Translations under genes and position numbers: made by a program
Origin: Oscillospiraceae bacterium
GTDB lineage: Bacteria > Bacillota_A > Clostridia > Oscillospirales > Oscillospiraceae
Assembly: GCA_902786615.1 (NCBI GenBank)
Contig: CADADE010000011.1
Coordinates: forward strand, 1-56,122
Reading direction: 5' to 3'
Length of the DNA stretch: 56,122 bases
Shown here: positions 31,098 through 40,734 of the stretch, piece after piece
Layout of the letters: the number at the start of each line of letters is the position of its first letter
How positions within the stretch are numbered: the first letter of the stretch is position 1
The notes under the pieces: model-generated
Seen by the model: the letters and a program-made list of their open reading frames with translations, nothing else
The model's database searches: none
What the model was told of the DNA's origin: nothing

Positions 31098-32840
31098 ATG
31101 GCCTTTCCCGAAACATTTCTGACCGAGCTGACCGAGCGCAACGACATTGTGGAGGTCGTGTCCTCCTATGTGCGCCTGTCAAAAAAGAGCGGCTCGAACC
31201 TCTTCGGGCTCTGCCCCTTCCACAGCGAAAAAACGCCCTCCTTCTCCGTCTCGCCGGACAAGCAGATCTACCACTGCTTCGGCTGCGGCAAGGGCGGCGG
31301 CGTCATCAACTTCATCATGGAGATCGAAAACCTCTCCTTCCCGGAGGCGGTGGAGTTCCTGGCCCGGCGGGTGAACATGCCGGTGCCGGAGCAGGAAAAC
31401 GACCGCGAGAGCAAGAAGCGCAGCCGGATGCTCGCCCTGAACAAAGACGCCGCGCGCTTCTTCTACGAGCAGCTCTCCGCGCCCGGCGGTGCGCCGGCCC
31501 GGGACTACATGCAGCGGCGGCAGATCGGCCGAGCCACGGCCACGAATTTCGGCATCGGCTATGCGCCCGACAGCTGGGACGCGCTGCGCAGCGCCATGAA
31601 GGCAAAGGGCTATTCTGATTTCGAACTCTTCGACGCCGGCCTCGTCCGCAAGGGAAAGAGCGGCGGCTTTTACGACACCTTCCGCAGCCGCCTGATGTTC
31701 CCGGTCATCGACGTGCGCGGCAATGTCATCGGTTTTTCCGGCCGCATCCTCGGCGACGGCGAGCCCAAGTACATGAACAGTCCGGAAACCCTGGTTTTTA
31801 ACAAAAGCCGCAATTTATTCGCCCTGAATCTGGCGAAAAAATCAAAAAGCGGATATATCATCCTCTCCGAGGGCAATATAGACGTAGTTTCCCTGCATCA
31901 GGCGGGCTTCGACTCGGCGGTGGCCTCGCTCGGCACTTCGCTGACGCCGGAGCAGGCGCGGCTGATCTCGCGCTACACGGGCGAGGTGATCATCGCCTAC
32001 GACAACGACGGCGCGGGCATCAAGGCCGCCCAGCGCGCGATCGGCATCCTTGAAAAGCTGGATCTCAAGGTCAGGGTGCTGCGCCTGAGCGGCGCCAAGG
32101 ACCCGGACGAATTCATCAAGCTCAAGGGGCCGGAGGCCTTCCGGAATCTGCTCGAGGGCTCGGAAGATCAAATCGACTACCGATTGCGGACGATCACCGA
32201 TCAATATGTGCTCACGGAGCCGGATCAGAAGGTAGATTTTTTGAAAGAAGCCACCGGGATGCTGGCGAAGCTCCCCGGCGCGGTGGAGCGGCAGGTCTAC
32301 GCGATGCGCGTGGCGGAGCTGGCCGGCGTGAAGGGCGAGGCCGTGGCCGACGAGGTCGAGCGCCGGCGCAGGCGGATGCTGGGCGCGGCGCGAAAGAACG
32401 AGGCGAAGGCGCAGAGCCGTCCCGAACGGCAGCTGCAGCCGGAGGAAAAGAGCTTCCGCTACGAGGATCCCGCCTCGGCCGCCGCGGAAGAGGGGCTGAT
32501 CCGCCTGCTGTATTTGGAGCCGTCGCTGGCAAACAATGCGGCGCTGCCGCCGCCGGAGGATTTCTCAGCGCCGGTGCTGGCGCACATTTACACGGTGCTG
32601 CGGGACAAGGCCCGCCGGGGCGACAGTCTCAGCACCGCCACCTTGAGCGGCGAGCTCAGCGGGCAGGAGATGAGCCTGCTGGTGCAGCTGCTGCAGAAGC
32701 CCGAGCGTCTGTCCAGCGGCGAGCGGGCGATGAACGACTACATAGCTAAAATGCGGGAAGCAAAAGATATCAGAGACAGCAAAAACGATCTGCTGGGCTA
32801 CCTGAAAAAACAAAGAGAAAAAATGGGGATAGAGGGGTAA
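31098..32840 (+). CDS. dnaG: DNA primase
   Basis: Makes RNA primers for replication. The 580-residue protein has the N-terminal CHC2 zinc finger (Cys39, His42, Cys60, Cys63 in LCPFH and YHCFGC), a primase core (YMNSPETLVFNKSRNLFAL), the TOPRIM motifs SEGNIDVVSLHQAGF and AYDNDGAGIKAAQRA, and a C-terminal DnaB-binding region. ATG 31098 follows AGGAGGTGA. It lies only 3 nt before the rpoD start. Confidence 0.96.
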   Translation: MAFPETFLTELTERNDIVEVVSSYVRLSKKSGSNLFGLCPFHSEKTPSFSVSPDKQIYHCFGCGKGGGVINFIMEIENLSFPEAVEFLARRVNMPVPEQENDRESKKRSRMLALNKDAARFFYEQLSAPGGAPARDYMQRRQIGRATATNFGIGYAPDSWDALRSAMKAKGYSDFELFDAGLVRKGKSGGFYDTFRSRLMFPVIDVRGNVIGFSGRILGDGEPKYMNSPETLVFNKSRNLFALNLAKKSKSGYIILSEGNIDVVSLHQAGFDSAVASLGTSLTPEQARLISRYTGEVIIAYDNDGAGIKAAQRAIGILEKLDLKVRVLRLSGAKDPDEFIKLKGPEAFRNLLEGSEDQIDYRLRTITDQYVLTEPDQKVDFLKEATGMLAKLPGAVERQVYAMRVAELAGVKGEAVADEVERRRRRMLGAARKNEAKAQSRPERQLQPEEKSFRYEDPASAAAEEGLIRLLYLEPSLANNAALPPPEDFSAPVLAHIYTVLRDKARRGDSLSTATLSGELSGQEMSLLVQLLQKPERLSSGERAMNDYIAKMREAKDIRDSKNDLLGYLKKQREKMGIEG

Positions 32841-32843
32841 AAC

Positions 32844-34103
<1,260 letters not shown>

Positions 34104-34126
34104 ACAGGCAAAAAGAGCTGCTATGG

Positions 34127-34155
34127 GGCACCCTCCGCAAGGAAGGTGCCCTTTC
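34127..34155 (+). terminator. Terminator after rpoD
   Basis: GGGCACC (34127-34133) pairs with GGTGCCC (34146-34152), with inner TCC/GGA pairs and a 4-nt loop, followed by TTT and a T-rich stretch. Confidence 0.85.
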
Positions 34156-34175
34156 TGATTTTTACTTTCATTTCC

Positions 34176-34297
34176 ACCTCATCCGGCCTCGTTTCGCTCG
34201 GCCACCTTCCCCTCAAGGGGAAGGCTTGAAGATCGCAGCAACCAAGGGCTTCCCCTCGAGGGGAAGCTGTCAGCCGCAAGGCTGACTGATGAGGTGA
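34176..34297. repeat. Dispersed palindromic repeat, family A, copy 3, with inverted ends
   Basis: The element begins CACCTCATC (34176-34184) and ends GATGAGGTG (34289-34297), a perfect 9-nt terminal inverted repeat. Inside are GGCCtcgtttcgctcGGCC-like pairing, CTTCCCCTCAAGGGGAAG, CTTCCCCTCGAGGGGAAG and GTCAGCCgcaaGGCTGAC. These modules are shared with 6889-7022. With the terminator and the following promoter it makes up the 312-nt gap before the next gene. Confidence 0.85.
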
Positions 34298-34358
34298 AAG
34301 CTGTTTCCTTACGAAGCACCTCCCTTTCACAGTTCTGTTTTATTGACCGAAATCGGCC

Positions 34359-34388
34359 TTGCGCTTCACTGATTTGCTGTGATATGAT
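34359..34388 (+). promoter_or_regulatory. Candidate promoter of the KaiC-like/PPDK-like gene
   Basis: TTGCGC (34359-34364), 18 nt, TATGAT (34383-34388), 27 nt before the start codon. Confidence 0.55.
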
Positions 34389-34415
34389 AGAAAAAATTCC
34401 CTCCGGAGGTGTCCT

Positions 34416-36986
34416 ATGAGCAGTTCGATCATCAGCACCGGCATCCAGGGTCTGGACAAAGCCCTGGACAGCCTGCGCGCGGGCGACATCGTCGCCTGGC
34501 AGATGGAGAGCATCGGCGACTACATATTCGTGGCGACGCAGTTTGTGGCGGATGAGGCCACCACCGGCCGCCGCATGGTCTATTTCCGCTTTGGCGAGCA
34601 CGAGGAGCTGATCCCGACCGAAGCGCTGCAAAAGCGCGGTGCCAACATCGTCCAATACCGGCTCGACCCCTCCGTAGGCTTTGAGACCACCGCCGTGCAG
34701 GTGCACCGCATCATCTCCTCCGAGCCGGCGGACAGCTTCTTCCTTTTCGACTGCCTGTCGGAGCTGCAGCAGCACTGGTTTTCCGACATGATGGTCTGCA
34801 ACTTCTTCGAGCTGACCGGCGAATTCATCCGCGAGCGCGGCGCGCTGTGCTATGTGGCGCTGGAATACGCGCGCCACACCTACGACACGATCGCCCGCAT
34901 CCGCAAGGCGACGGGCGTGCTGCTGAACATCCGCACGATGAACGGCATGACCTACATCCACCCGGTCAAGGTGCAGGGCCGGCGCACGCCGACGATGTAT
35001 TATCCGCTTCGCGTGCACGGCACGCACTGCGAGACCGTCACCTCCAGCGCCGAGACCTCCGGCATCTTCGACATTTTCACCCAGACCGGCGAGCACCGCG
35101 ACTGCTGGGACAGCATGTTCGACTCGGTCGACCCCGAGCACCCGGAGCCGACGGACGAGGCCGGCGGGGAGCTCAAGGAGCATATCATGAAGTGCCTGCT
35201 GGGCACGGAGCCGCTGCGCCTGGAGCTCTGCCGGAAGTACTTTTCCGTCAGCGACCTGATGGCCATCAAAAAGCGCGAAATCGGCACCGGCTGCATCGGC
35301 GGCAAATCCGTCGGCATGCTGCTGGCGCGCCACATCATCCGCGACACCGACCCCGCGCTTTACGCCCGGCGCATCGCCCCGCACGACTCCTATTACATCG
35401 GCGCGGACGTCTTCTACACCTACGCCGTGCAGAACGGCGTCTGGGAGCTGCGCACCAAGATGGAGCAGCCCGAGGACTATCTCGCGCTGGCCGAGGAGCT
35501 GCGGCGGCGGCTGCTGGGCGGCAAATTCATGCACTCCATCCGCGAGCAGTTCAAGTCCATGCTGGAATACTTCGGCCAGTCGCCGATCATCGTGCGCTCC
35601 AGCTCCCTGCTGGAGGACGGCATCGGCAACGCCTTCGCCGGCAAGTACGAGAGCGTCTTCTGCCCGAACCAGGGCAGCCTGGAGGAGCGCTACGAGGAGT
35701 TCGAAAACGCGGTGCGCACCGTCTATGCCAGCACGGGCAGCCCGGCGGCCTTCCGCTACCGCGCCGACCGGAACCTGCTCGACCGCGACGAGCAGATGGC
35801 GCTGCTGGTGATGCGCGTCAGCGGCGACTGCCACGGCGACTATTACTTCCCGCACATGGCCGGCGTCGGCCACTCGAAAAATCTCTACGTCAGCGGCCCG
35901 TCCTCCGGTGCGGACAACAAGGGCATGCTGCGCCTGGTCTTCGGCATGGGCACCCGCGCCGTCGACCGCGAGGCCGACGACTATGCCCGCTTCATCCGCC
36001 TCGACGCACCCACCGCGCCGCCGATGGTGGCCTACGGCGACGAGTACAAATACAGCCAGCACAAGGTGGACGCGATCGACCTGAAAAACAACCGCTTCAC
36101 CACCGTGCCGGTGGAATCGCTCGATCTGAGCACCCTGCGCGCCGACCGCTGGCTCTTCATGGAGCCGGACCTCGCCACCGCCGCGCGCTACCGCGAGATC
36201 GGTCTCGTCGGCGAGCCGACGCCCAACATCATCAATTTCCAGAAGCTGCTGCGCAAGACGGACTTTGCCGCGGTCATGACCCGCATCATGGCCATCGTGG
36301 CTGAAAAATACGAATACCCGGTGGACCTCGAATACGCCGTCAACTTCACGCCGGAGGGCGATTACGGCATCAATCTCCTGCAGTGCCGCACGCTGCAGGC
36401 CAGCGGCCTCGGCCACGCGGGCGTCAAGCCGCGCGTGACGGACTATTTCTGGCGCATCAAGGGCAATTTCATGGGCGGCAACGCGGCGCTGCCGGTGCGC
36501 TACGCGGTCTTTGTCAAGGTCGCGCCCTATCTGGCGCTGACCGAGCAGCAGAAATACGCGACCGCCCGGCAGATCGGCGAGCTCAACCGGAAGCTCCGCG
36601 GCAAAAACGCCATCCTGCTCGGCCCGGGGCGCTGGGGCACCACCACGCCGAGCCTGGGCGTGCCGGTGGGCTTTGCGGAGATCAACAACTATGTCAGCAT
36701 GTCGGAGCTGGCCTACAGCTCCCACGGCCTGCGCCCGGAGCTGAGCTACGGCAGCCACTTCTTCCAGGATCTCGTGGAGACCGGCATCTTCTACACGGCC
36801 ATCTATCAGGGCGAGCGCGGCTGCGAATTCAACGAGGCGCTCTTCGAACGCTATCCCGATATCTACCGGGAGCTGACCGGGGACGAGCAGCTGGCGGAGG
36901 TCATCAAGGTCTACGATCTGGGCGAGGGCGGCGCGATCCTCTATTCCGAAATGGAGAGTCAGGAGTGCTTCCTCGGCAAGCTGTGA
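34416..36986 (+). CDS. KaiC-like domain fused to PEP synthase/PPDK-type ATP-grasp domain
   Basis: An 856-residue two-part protein. Residues about 6-230 follow the KaiC/RadA RecA-fold plan (GIQGLDKALDSLRAGDIVAW ... VYFRFGEHEEL ... FFLFDCLSEL). The Walker A loop, however, is replaced by QMESIGDYIF, so ATP binding there is doubtful. Residues about 285-660 resemble the N-terminal nucleotide-binding domain of pyruvate phosphate dikinase/PEP synthase: CIGGKSVGMLLAR, PIIVRSSSLLEDGIGNAFAG, VFGMGTRAVDREADDYARF, then INLLQCRTLQ. The swivelling phosphohistidine domain (TSHA type) and the PEP-binding barrel are absent. A conserved-looking C-terminal part follows (GPGRWGTTTPSLGVPVGFAE, SYGSHFFQDLVE). ATG 34416 follows CGGAGGTG. 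No function is known to me. Confidence 0.8.
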   Translation: MSSSIISTGIQGLDKALDSLRAGDIVAWQMESIGDYIFVATQFVADEATTGRRMVYFRFGEHEELIPTEALQKRGANIVQYRLDPSVGFETTAVQVHRIISSEPADSFFLFDCLSELQQHWFSDMMVCNFFELTGEFIRERGALCYVALEYARHTYDTIARIRKATGVLLNIRTMNGMTYIHPVKVQGRRTPTMYYPLRVHGTHCETVTSSAETSGIFDIFTQTGEHRDCWDSMFDSVDPEHPEPTDEAGGELKEHIMKCLLGTEPLRLELCRKYFSVSDLMAIKKREIGTGCIGGKSVGMLLARHIIRDTDPALYARRIAPHDSYYIGADVFYTYAVQNGVWELRTKMEQPEDYLALAEELRRRLLGGKFMHSIREQFKSMLEYFGQSPIIVRSSSLLEDGIGNAFAGKYESVFCPNQGSLEERYEEFENAVRTVYASTGSPAAFRYRADRNLLDRDEQMALLVMRVSGDCHGDYYFPHMAGVGHSKNLYVSGPSSGADNKGMLRLVFGMGTRAVDREADDYARFIRLDAPTAPPMVAYGDEYKYSQHKVDAIDLKNNRFTTVPVESLDLSTLRADRWLFMEPDLATAARYREIGLVGEPTPNIINFQKLLRKTDFAAVMTRIMAIVAEKYEYPVDLEYAVNFTPEGDYGINLLQCRTLQASGLGHAGVKPRVTDYFWRIKGNFMGGNAALPVRYAVFVKVAPYLALTEQQKYATARQIGELNRKLRGKNAILLGPGRWGTTTPSLGVPVGFAEINNYVSMSELAYSSHGLRPELSYGSHFFQDLVETGIFYTAIYQGERGCEFNEALFERYPDIYRELTGDEQLAEVIKVYDLGEGGAILYSEMESQECFLGKL

Positions 36987-36995
36987 CGATTTTGC

Positions 36996-37061
36996 AGGGG
37001 CCGACGCCCCGGCGGCCCGCTTTTTCCTCCCTCCGTAGGGGCCGACGCCCTCGGCGGCCCG
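36996..37061. repeat. GC-rich repeat, family B, two tandem copies
   Basis: AGGGGCCGACGCCC followed by CGGCGGCCCG at 36996-37019, and AGGGGCCGACGCCC followed by TCGGCGGCCCG at 37037-37061. The copies differ by one T and are 41 nt apart. They lie between the stop of the previous gene and a terminator. Confidence 0.85.
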
Positions 37062-37099
37062 TATTCCTGTAACGTTTTTGTTGGGGAAGGGCTAAGTGC

Positions 37100-37137
37100 A
37101 AAGAATCCCGCGGCCCGAACGAGCCGCGGGATTCTTT
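37100..37137. terminator. Bidirectional terminator
   Basis: AAAGAATCCCGCGGC (37100-37114) and GCCGCGGGATTCTTT (37123-37137) form a perfect 15-bp stem with an 8-nt loop between two convergent genes. Confidence 0.93.
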
Positions 37138-37152
37138 ATGTTTGCCTGTGAT

Positions 37153-38151
37153 TTACAGAATGGAGAAATCGAAGCTGTCCGCCAGTTCTTCAAGCTCAGC
37201 CGCAGTAATGCTGCCGTCCGCGCCATAAAAGAGGCTTGCCTCCGACCCCGCCAGAACGTTGATGACCGTGAAGCTCTGATCACTCTCTGCGAGGATCAAT
37301 GCCTTGCTGGGACCGAGGGCCAGCAGCACGGTTTCGCCGCCGACGGTCGTGTACTCCCACTGCTCGTACTGCTCGGCGTCAAAAACGTTCAGGCTGACGG
37401 TATCCAGCACGCCCTTCATGCAGCGGCGGATCTGAAAATCGACGCCGTCAAAGACGCAGTCGCACTGGAAGGTGCCGTCAGTGAAATAATAGCCCGCGCC
37501 GTCAACGGCCGTGCTGCAGAAGGCGCCAAAGCGGTCCTTCATCTCGCGAAGGTCGGCGCTTTGCAAACCGCCACTGTGCAGCGTCAGGCCGTACTCGGCC
37601 GCGATGCCCTCTAGCGCATCGGCCATCTCCTGCGAATAGACATCGTAGCCGTTGACGCCGTAGGTCTCCGTCCAGGGCGTGGGATTGTTGCCGACCGAGG
37701 CGATCACGCTGCCGTCGCGGTCATAGTTGTGCAGAAATTCCGCCCAGGCCAGCGCCGCCTGATATTCGGGGCTGCCGGCGAAGCCCTGCAGGGAGATCAT
37801 GTCCGTGTTCCCGGGCAGAGGATCATAAGAGGCCGACTGCGGCTCCGCGGCGGGCGCCTCTTCCTCCTCCCCGACGAGCACGATGTCGGAGTCCTCGTCG
37901 ATGAGGACGATGTCTTCCTCGCTGCTCTTCATCACCAGGTCCTGTACCCGGCCGCGGTAGACCGCGTAGCCGGTCACGCCCAGCGCCAGGATCAGCACGG
38001 CGGCGAGGGCAAAGGTCACGATGCGTTTGATTTTCATTCTTCCGATCCTTTCCGGGGAGCGTCCGCAGAGCTCGGGATCGAACTGATATGCCTCGGCGAT
38101 CTGCCGATCGTCGAGATTGCCGATGATATCGGAAAGCTGTTCCCGTTTCAT
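37153..38151 (-). CDS. Membrane anti-sigma-factor-like protein
   Basis: A 332-residue single-pass membrane protein. The N-terminal cytoplasmic part (1-42) starts MKREQLSDIIGNLDDRQIAE, typical of proteins paired with clostridial ECF sigma factors. One helix follows (IVTFALAAVLILALGVTGYAVY, about 44-65), then an acidic linker and an extracellular domain of about 240 residues with no recognised family. Its ATGA start overlaps the sigma gene stop by 4 nt, so the two are coupled and it is inferred to hold that sigma factor. The stimulus sensed by the outer domain is unknown. Confidence 0.75.
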   Translation of the reverse strand: MKREQLSDIIGNLDDRQIAEAYQFDPELCGRSPERIGRMKIKRIVTFALAAVLILALGVTGYAVYRGRVQDLVMKSSEEDIVLIDEDSDIVLVGEEEEAPAAEPQSASYDPLPGNTDMISLQGFAGSPEYQAALAWAEFLHNYDRDGSVIASVGNNPTPWTETYGVNGYDVYSQEMADALEGIAAEYGLTLHSGGLQSADLREMKDRFGAFCSTAVDGAGYYFTDGTFQCDCVFDGVDFQIRRCMKGVLDTVSLNVFDAEQYEQWEYTTVGGETVLLALGPSKALILAESDQSFTVINVLAGSEASLFYGADGSITAAELEELADSFDFSIL

Positions 38152-38714
38152 TCCAGCAAACCCTCCTCTTTCAAATAGCGATGCAGTTTCTCACGGGTAC
38201 GATACAGGCGGACGGAGATCCGGTGGGCGTCCAGCCGCGTCATCCGGGCGATCTCCGCCACGGGGTCGGCGTACCAGTAGCGCCGAAGGAAGCAGAAGCG
38301 GTCCTCATAGCTGAGCGTGTCCAGGAAGCGGCTGATCGCCGCGGACAGCTCCCTGGCCGCGTAATCCGACTCCACGTCGACCGTGGACGGGATGCATTCG
38401 GCCAGCTCGTCGAGCACCAGCTCATAACCGCCGCTTCGCTTCTGCGCGGTGTTGGCGTGATACCGCTTGACGGCCAGGTTCCGGGCGATGCGGCAGACGT
38501 AGCTGCGCAGCGGCCGCGGATTCTGCGGCGGGACGCTGTTCCAGACGCCGAGGTATGTATCGCTCAGGCATTCCTCCTCGTCCTGCCGATTGTTCAGGAT
38601 ATTGGCCGCCGTTTTCCGTACGGCCGCGCCGTATTTTCGGTCCAGTTCCGCAATGGCCTGCTCCGAGCGCTCATAGAACAGGGCAATGATCTGACTGTCC
38701 TCCAATGCCGTCAC
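38148..38714 (-). CDS. ECF-type RNA polymerase sigma factor
   Basis: A 188-residue sigma-70 family protein with only regions 2 and 4. Region 2 spans about 20-90 (NILNNRQDEEECLSDTYLGVWNSVPP, LRSYVCRIARNLAVKRY) and region 4 about 125-185 (YEDRFCFLRRYWYADPVAEIARMTRLDAHRISVRLYRTREKLHRYL). It overlaps the anti-sigma-like gene by 4 nt. Such pairs usually control their own operon and a small regulon; no distinctive ECF promoter was recognised upstream. Confidence 0.9.
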   Translation of the reverse strand: MTALEDSQIIALFYERSEQAIAELDRKYGAAVRKTAANILNNRQDEEECLSDTYLGVWNSVPPQNPRPLRSYVCRIARNLAVKRYHANTAQKRSGGYELVLDELAECIPSTVDVESDYAARELSAAISRFLDTLSYEDRFCFLRRYWYADPVAEIARMTRLDAHRISVRLYRTREKLHRYLKEEGLLE

Positions 38715-38781
38715 TTCCTTTCCGCCTCACCCTATATCTACCTTTTTTGACAGCAATATCTCACCGGGATCGGAAAAAATT

Positions 38782-38804
38782 CCGGGAGGGCCTTGCCCTC
38801 CCGG
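38782..38804 (-). terminator. Terminator after the ABC exporter operon
   Basis: CCGGGAGGGC (38782-38791), 3-nt loop, GCCCTCCCGG (38795-38804); on the minus strand the stem is followed by AA and T6. The same 10-bp stem recurs at 44314-44339. Confidence 0.88.
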
Positions 38805-38820
38805 TTTTCGTTTTCATAAC

Positions 38821-40734
38821 TTATTCGAGTTCGAAGGCGCCGGTGTAGAGCTGGTAGTAGGTGCCCTTGGCGGCGATCAGCGCCTCGTGGCTGCCGCGCT
38901 CGATGATGCGCCCGTGGTCGAGCACCATGATGACGTCCGAATTCATGACGGTCGAGAGCCGGTGGGCGATGACGAAGACCGTGCGGCCTTTCATCAGCTC
39001 GTCCATGCCGCGCTGCACGATGGCCTCGGTGCGCGTGTCGATGGAGGAGGTGGCCTCGTCCAGGATCATCACCGGGGGATCGGCCACGGCCGCGCGGGCG
39101 ATGGCGATCAGCTGGCGCTGGCCCTGGGAGAGGTTGGCGCCGTTATTGCGCAGCATCGTATCATAGCCCTCGGGCAGACGGCGGATGAAGTCGTCCGCGC
39201 CGGCGAGGCGGGCTGCCCGGCGGCAGTCGGCGTCGCTTGCGTCGAGGCGGCCGTAGCGGATATTGTCCATCACGGTGCCGGTGAAGAGGTTGGTGTCCTG
39301 CAGCACCAGGCCCAGCGAACGGCGCAGATCGTCCTTTTTGATCTTGTTGATGTTGATGCCGTCGTAGCGGATCTTGCCGTCGGCGATGTCGTAGAAGCGG
39401 TTGATGAGGTTGGTGATGGTCGTCTTGCCCGCGCCGGTCGCGCCGACGAAGGCCACCTTCTGGCCGGGCTCGGCATAGACCGACACGTCATGCAGCACGT
39501 CCTTGCCCTCCACATAGGCAAAGTCCACGTTCGTCAGCCGCACGTCGCCGCGCAGCGGCGTATAGGTCACGCTGCCGTCGGCCTGGTGCGGATGGCGCCA
39601 GGCCCATTTTCCGGTGTGCTCCGTCGTCTCCGCGAGGGTGCCGTCCGGATTTTCCTTGACGTTGACCAGCGTCACATAGCCCTCGTCCTCCTCGGGCTTT
39701 TCATTGACCAGACTGAGGAGGCGCTGCGCGCCGGCGCCGGCCATGACGATGGAGTTGATCTGCTGGGAGAGCTGGTTGACGTTGCCGGTAAACTGGCGCG
39801 CCTTGCTCAGGAAGGGGACCAGCACAGCCACGTCGAAGACGTTGCCGGAGAGGCTGAGGTTGGGCACGCCCGACAGGATCAGCACGCCGCCGACCAGTGC
39901 GAGGGACACATAAAGGATATTGCCGATGTTGGATATGATCGGCCCGAGCATGCTGGCATAGGCGTTGGCCTTGTAGCCGACCCGGTAGAGCTCCTCGTTG
40001 ACCGCGTCAAAGTCCCGGATGCTCTGCTCCTCATGGCAGAAGACCTTGATGACCTTCTGTCCGTTCATCGACTCTTGGGCGAAGCCCTCCATCGCCGCCA
40101 CAGCCTTCTGCTGCTGCATAAAGTACTTGGCGGAGCCGCCGCCGACGGTCTTGGCCACATAGAACATGGCCGCCACGCCCAGCAGCAGCACCAGCGTCAT
40201 CCAGACGCTGGAATACAGCATCACGAAGAAGACCGCCAGCACCACGGCGCCGGAACGGATCAGCGAGGGCAGGGACTGGCTGACGAGCTGGCGCATCGTG
40301 TCGATGTCGTTGGTGAAATAGCTCATGATGTCGCCGGTCTTGTTGCTGTCGAAAAAGCGGATGGGCAGATCCTGCATGCCGTTGAAGATCTCGCGGCGCA
40401 TCTTGTCGAGGAAGCCCTGCGTCATCACGGCCATCAGCTGCGTTTCCAGGGTCTGCGAGCAGATCGACAGCACATACACGCCGATCAGCATGTAGATATA
40501 GGGCAGGATCTCGCCCCGGGCCGCGGCCCAGTCGCCGCTCTGCATCCACCGCTCCGCGCCGTGGAGCACCTTCTGGACGATAAAGAAGTTCGGAACGGCC
40601 GCGACGATGGAGGAAAACAGGATGCAGGCCATCGCCAGCGGCGCGAGGACCGGGTAATAGCCGAAGAATTTCTTGATCGCCCAGGCCATGGCCGCAAAGT
40701 TGTCGCGGAGGTTGCCGCCGCGCTTATTCTTCAT
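38821..40734 (-). CDS. ABC exporter subunit (BmrD/YheH-like, catalytic)
   Basis: Half-transporter of 637 residues: a six-helix exporter domain (about 20-330), then a nucleotide-binding domain with Walker A GATGAGKT, signature LSQGQRQ, Walker B PVMILDEATSSID and H-loop IAHRLST. Between the two domains lies an extra segment of about 50 residues (GTLAETTEHTGKWAWRHPHQ), a feature of BmrD/YheH-type subunits. The catalytic Glu is intact. It overlaps the partner subunit gene by 11 nt. Export of drugs or peptides is inferred. Confidence 0.9.
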   Translation of the reverse strand: MKNKRGGNLRDNFAAMAWAIKKFFGYYPVLAPLAMACILFSSIVAAVPNFFIVQKVLHGAERWMQSGDWAAARGEILPYIYMLIGVYVLSICSQTLETQLMAVMTQGFLDKMRREIFNGMQDLPIRFFDSNKTGDIMSYFTNDIDTMRQLVSQSLPSLIRSGAVVLAVFFVMLYSSVWMTLVLLLGVAAMFYVAKTVGGGSAKYFMQQQKAVAAMEGFAQESMNGQKVIKVFCHEEQSIRDFDAVNEELYRVGYKANAYASMLGPIISNIGNILYVSLALVGGVLILSGVPNLSLSGNVFDVAVLVPFLSKARQFTGNVNQLSQQINSIVMAGAGAQRLLSLVNEKPEEDEGYVTLVNVKENPDGTLAETTEHTGKWAWRHPHQADGSVTYTPLRGDVRLTNVDFAYVEGKDVLHDVSVYAEPGQKVAFVGATGAGKTTITNLINRFYDIADGKIRYDGININKIKKDDLRRSLGLVLQDTNLFTGTVMDNIRYGRLDASDADCRRAARLAGADDFIRRLPEGYDTMLRNNGANLSQGQRQLIAIARAAVADPPVMILDEATSSIDTRTEAIVQRGMDELMKGRTVFVIAHRLSTVMNSDVIMVLDHGRIIERGSHEALIAAKGTYYQLYTGAFELE

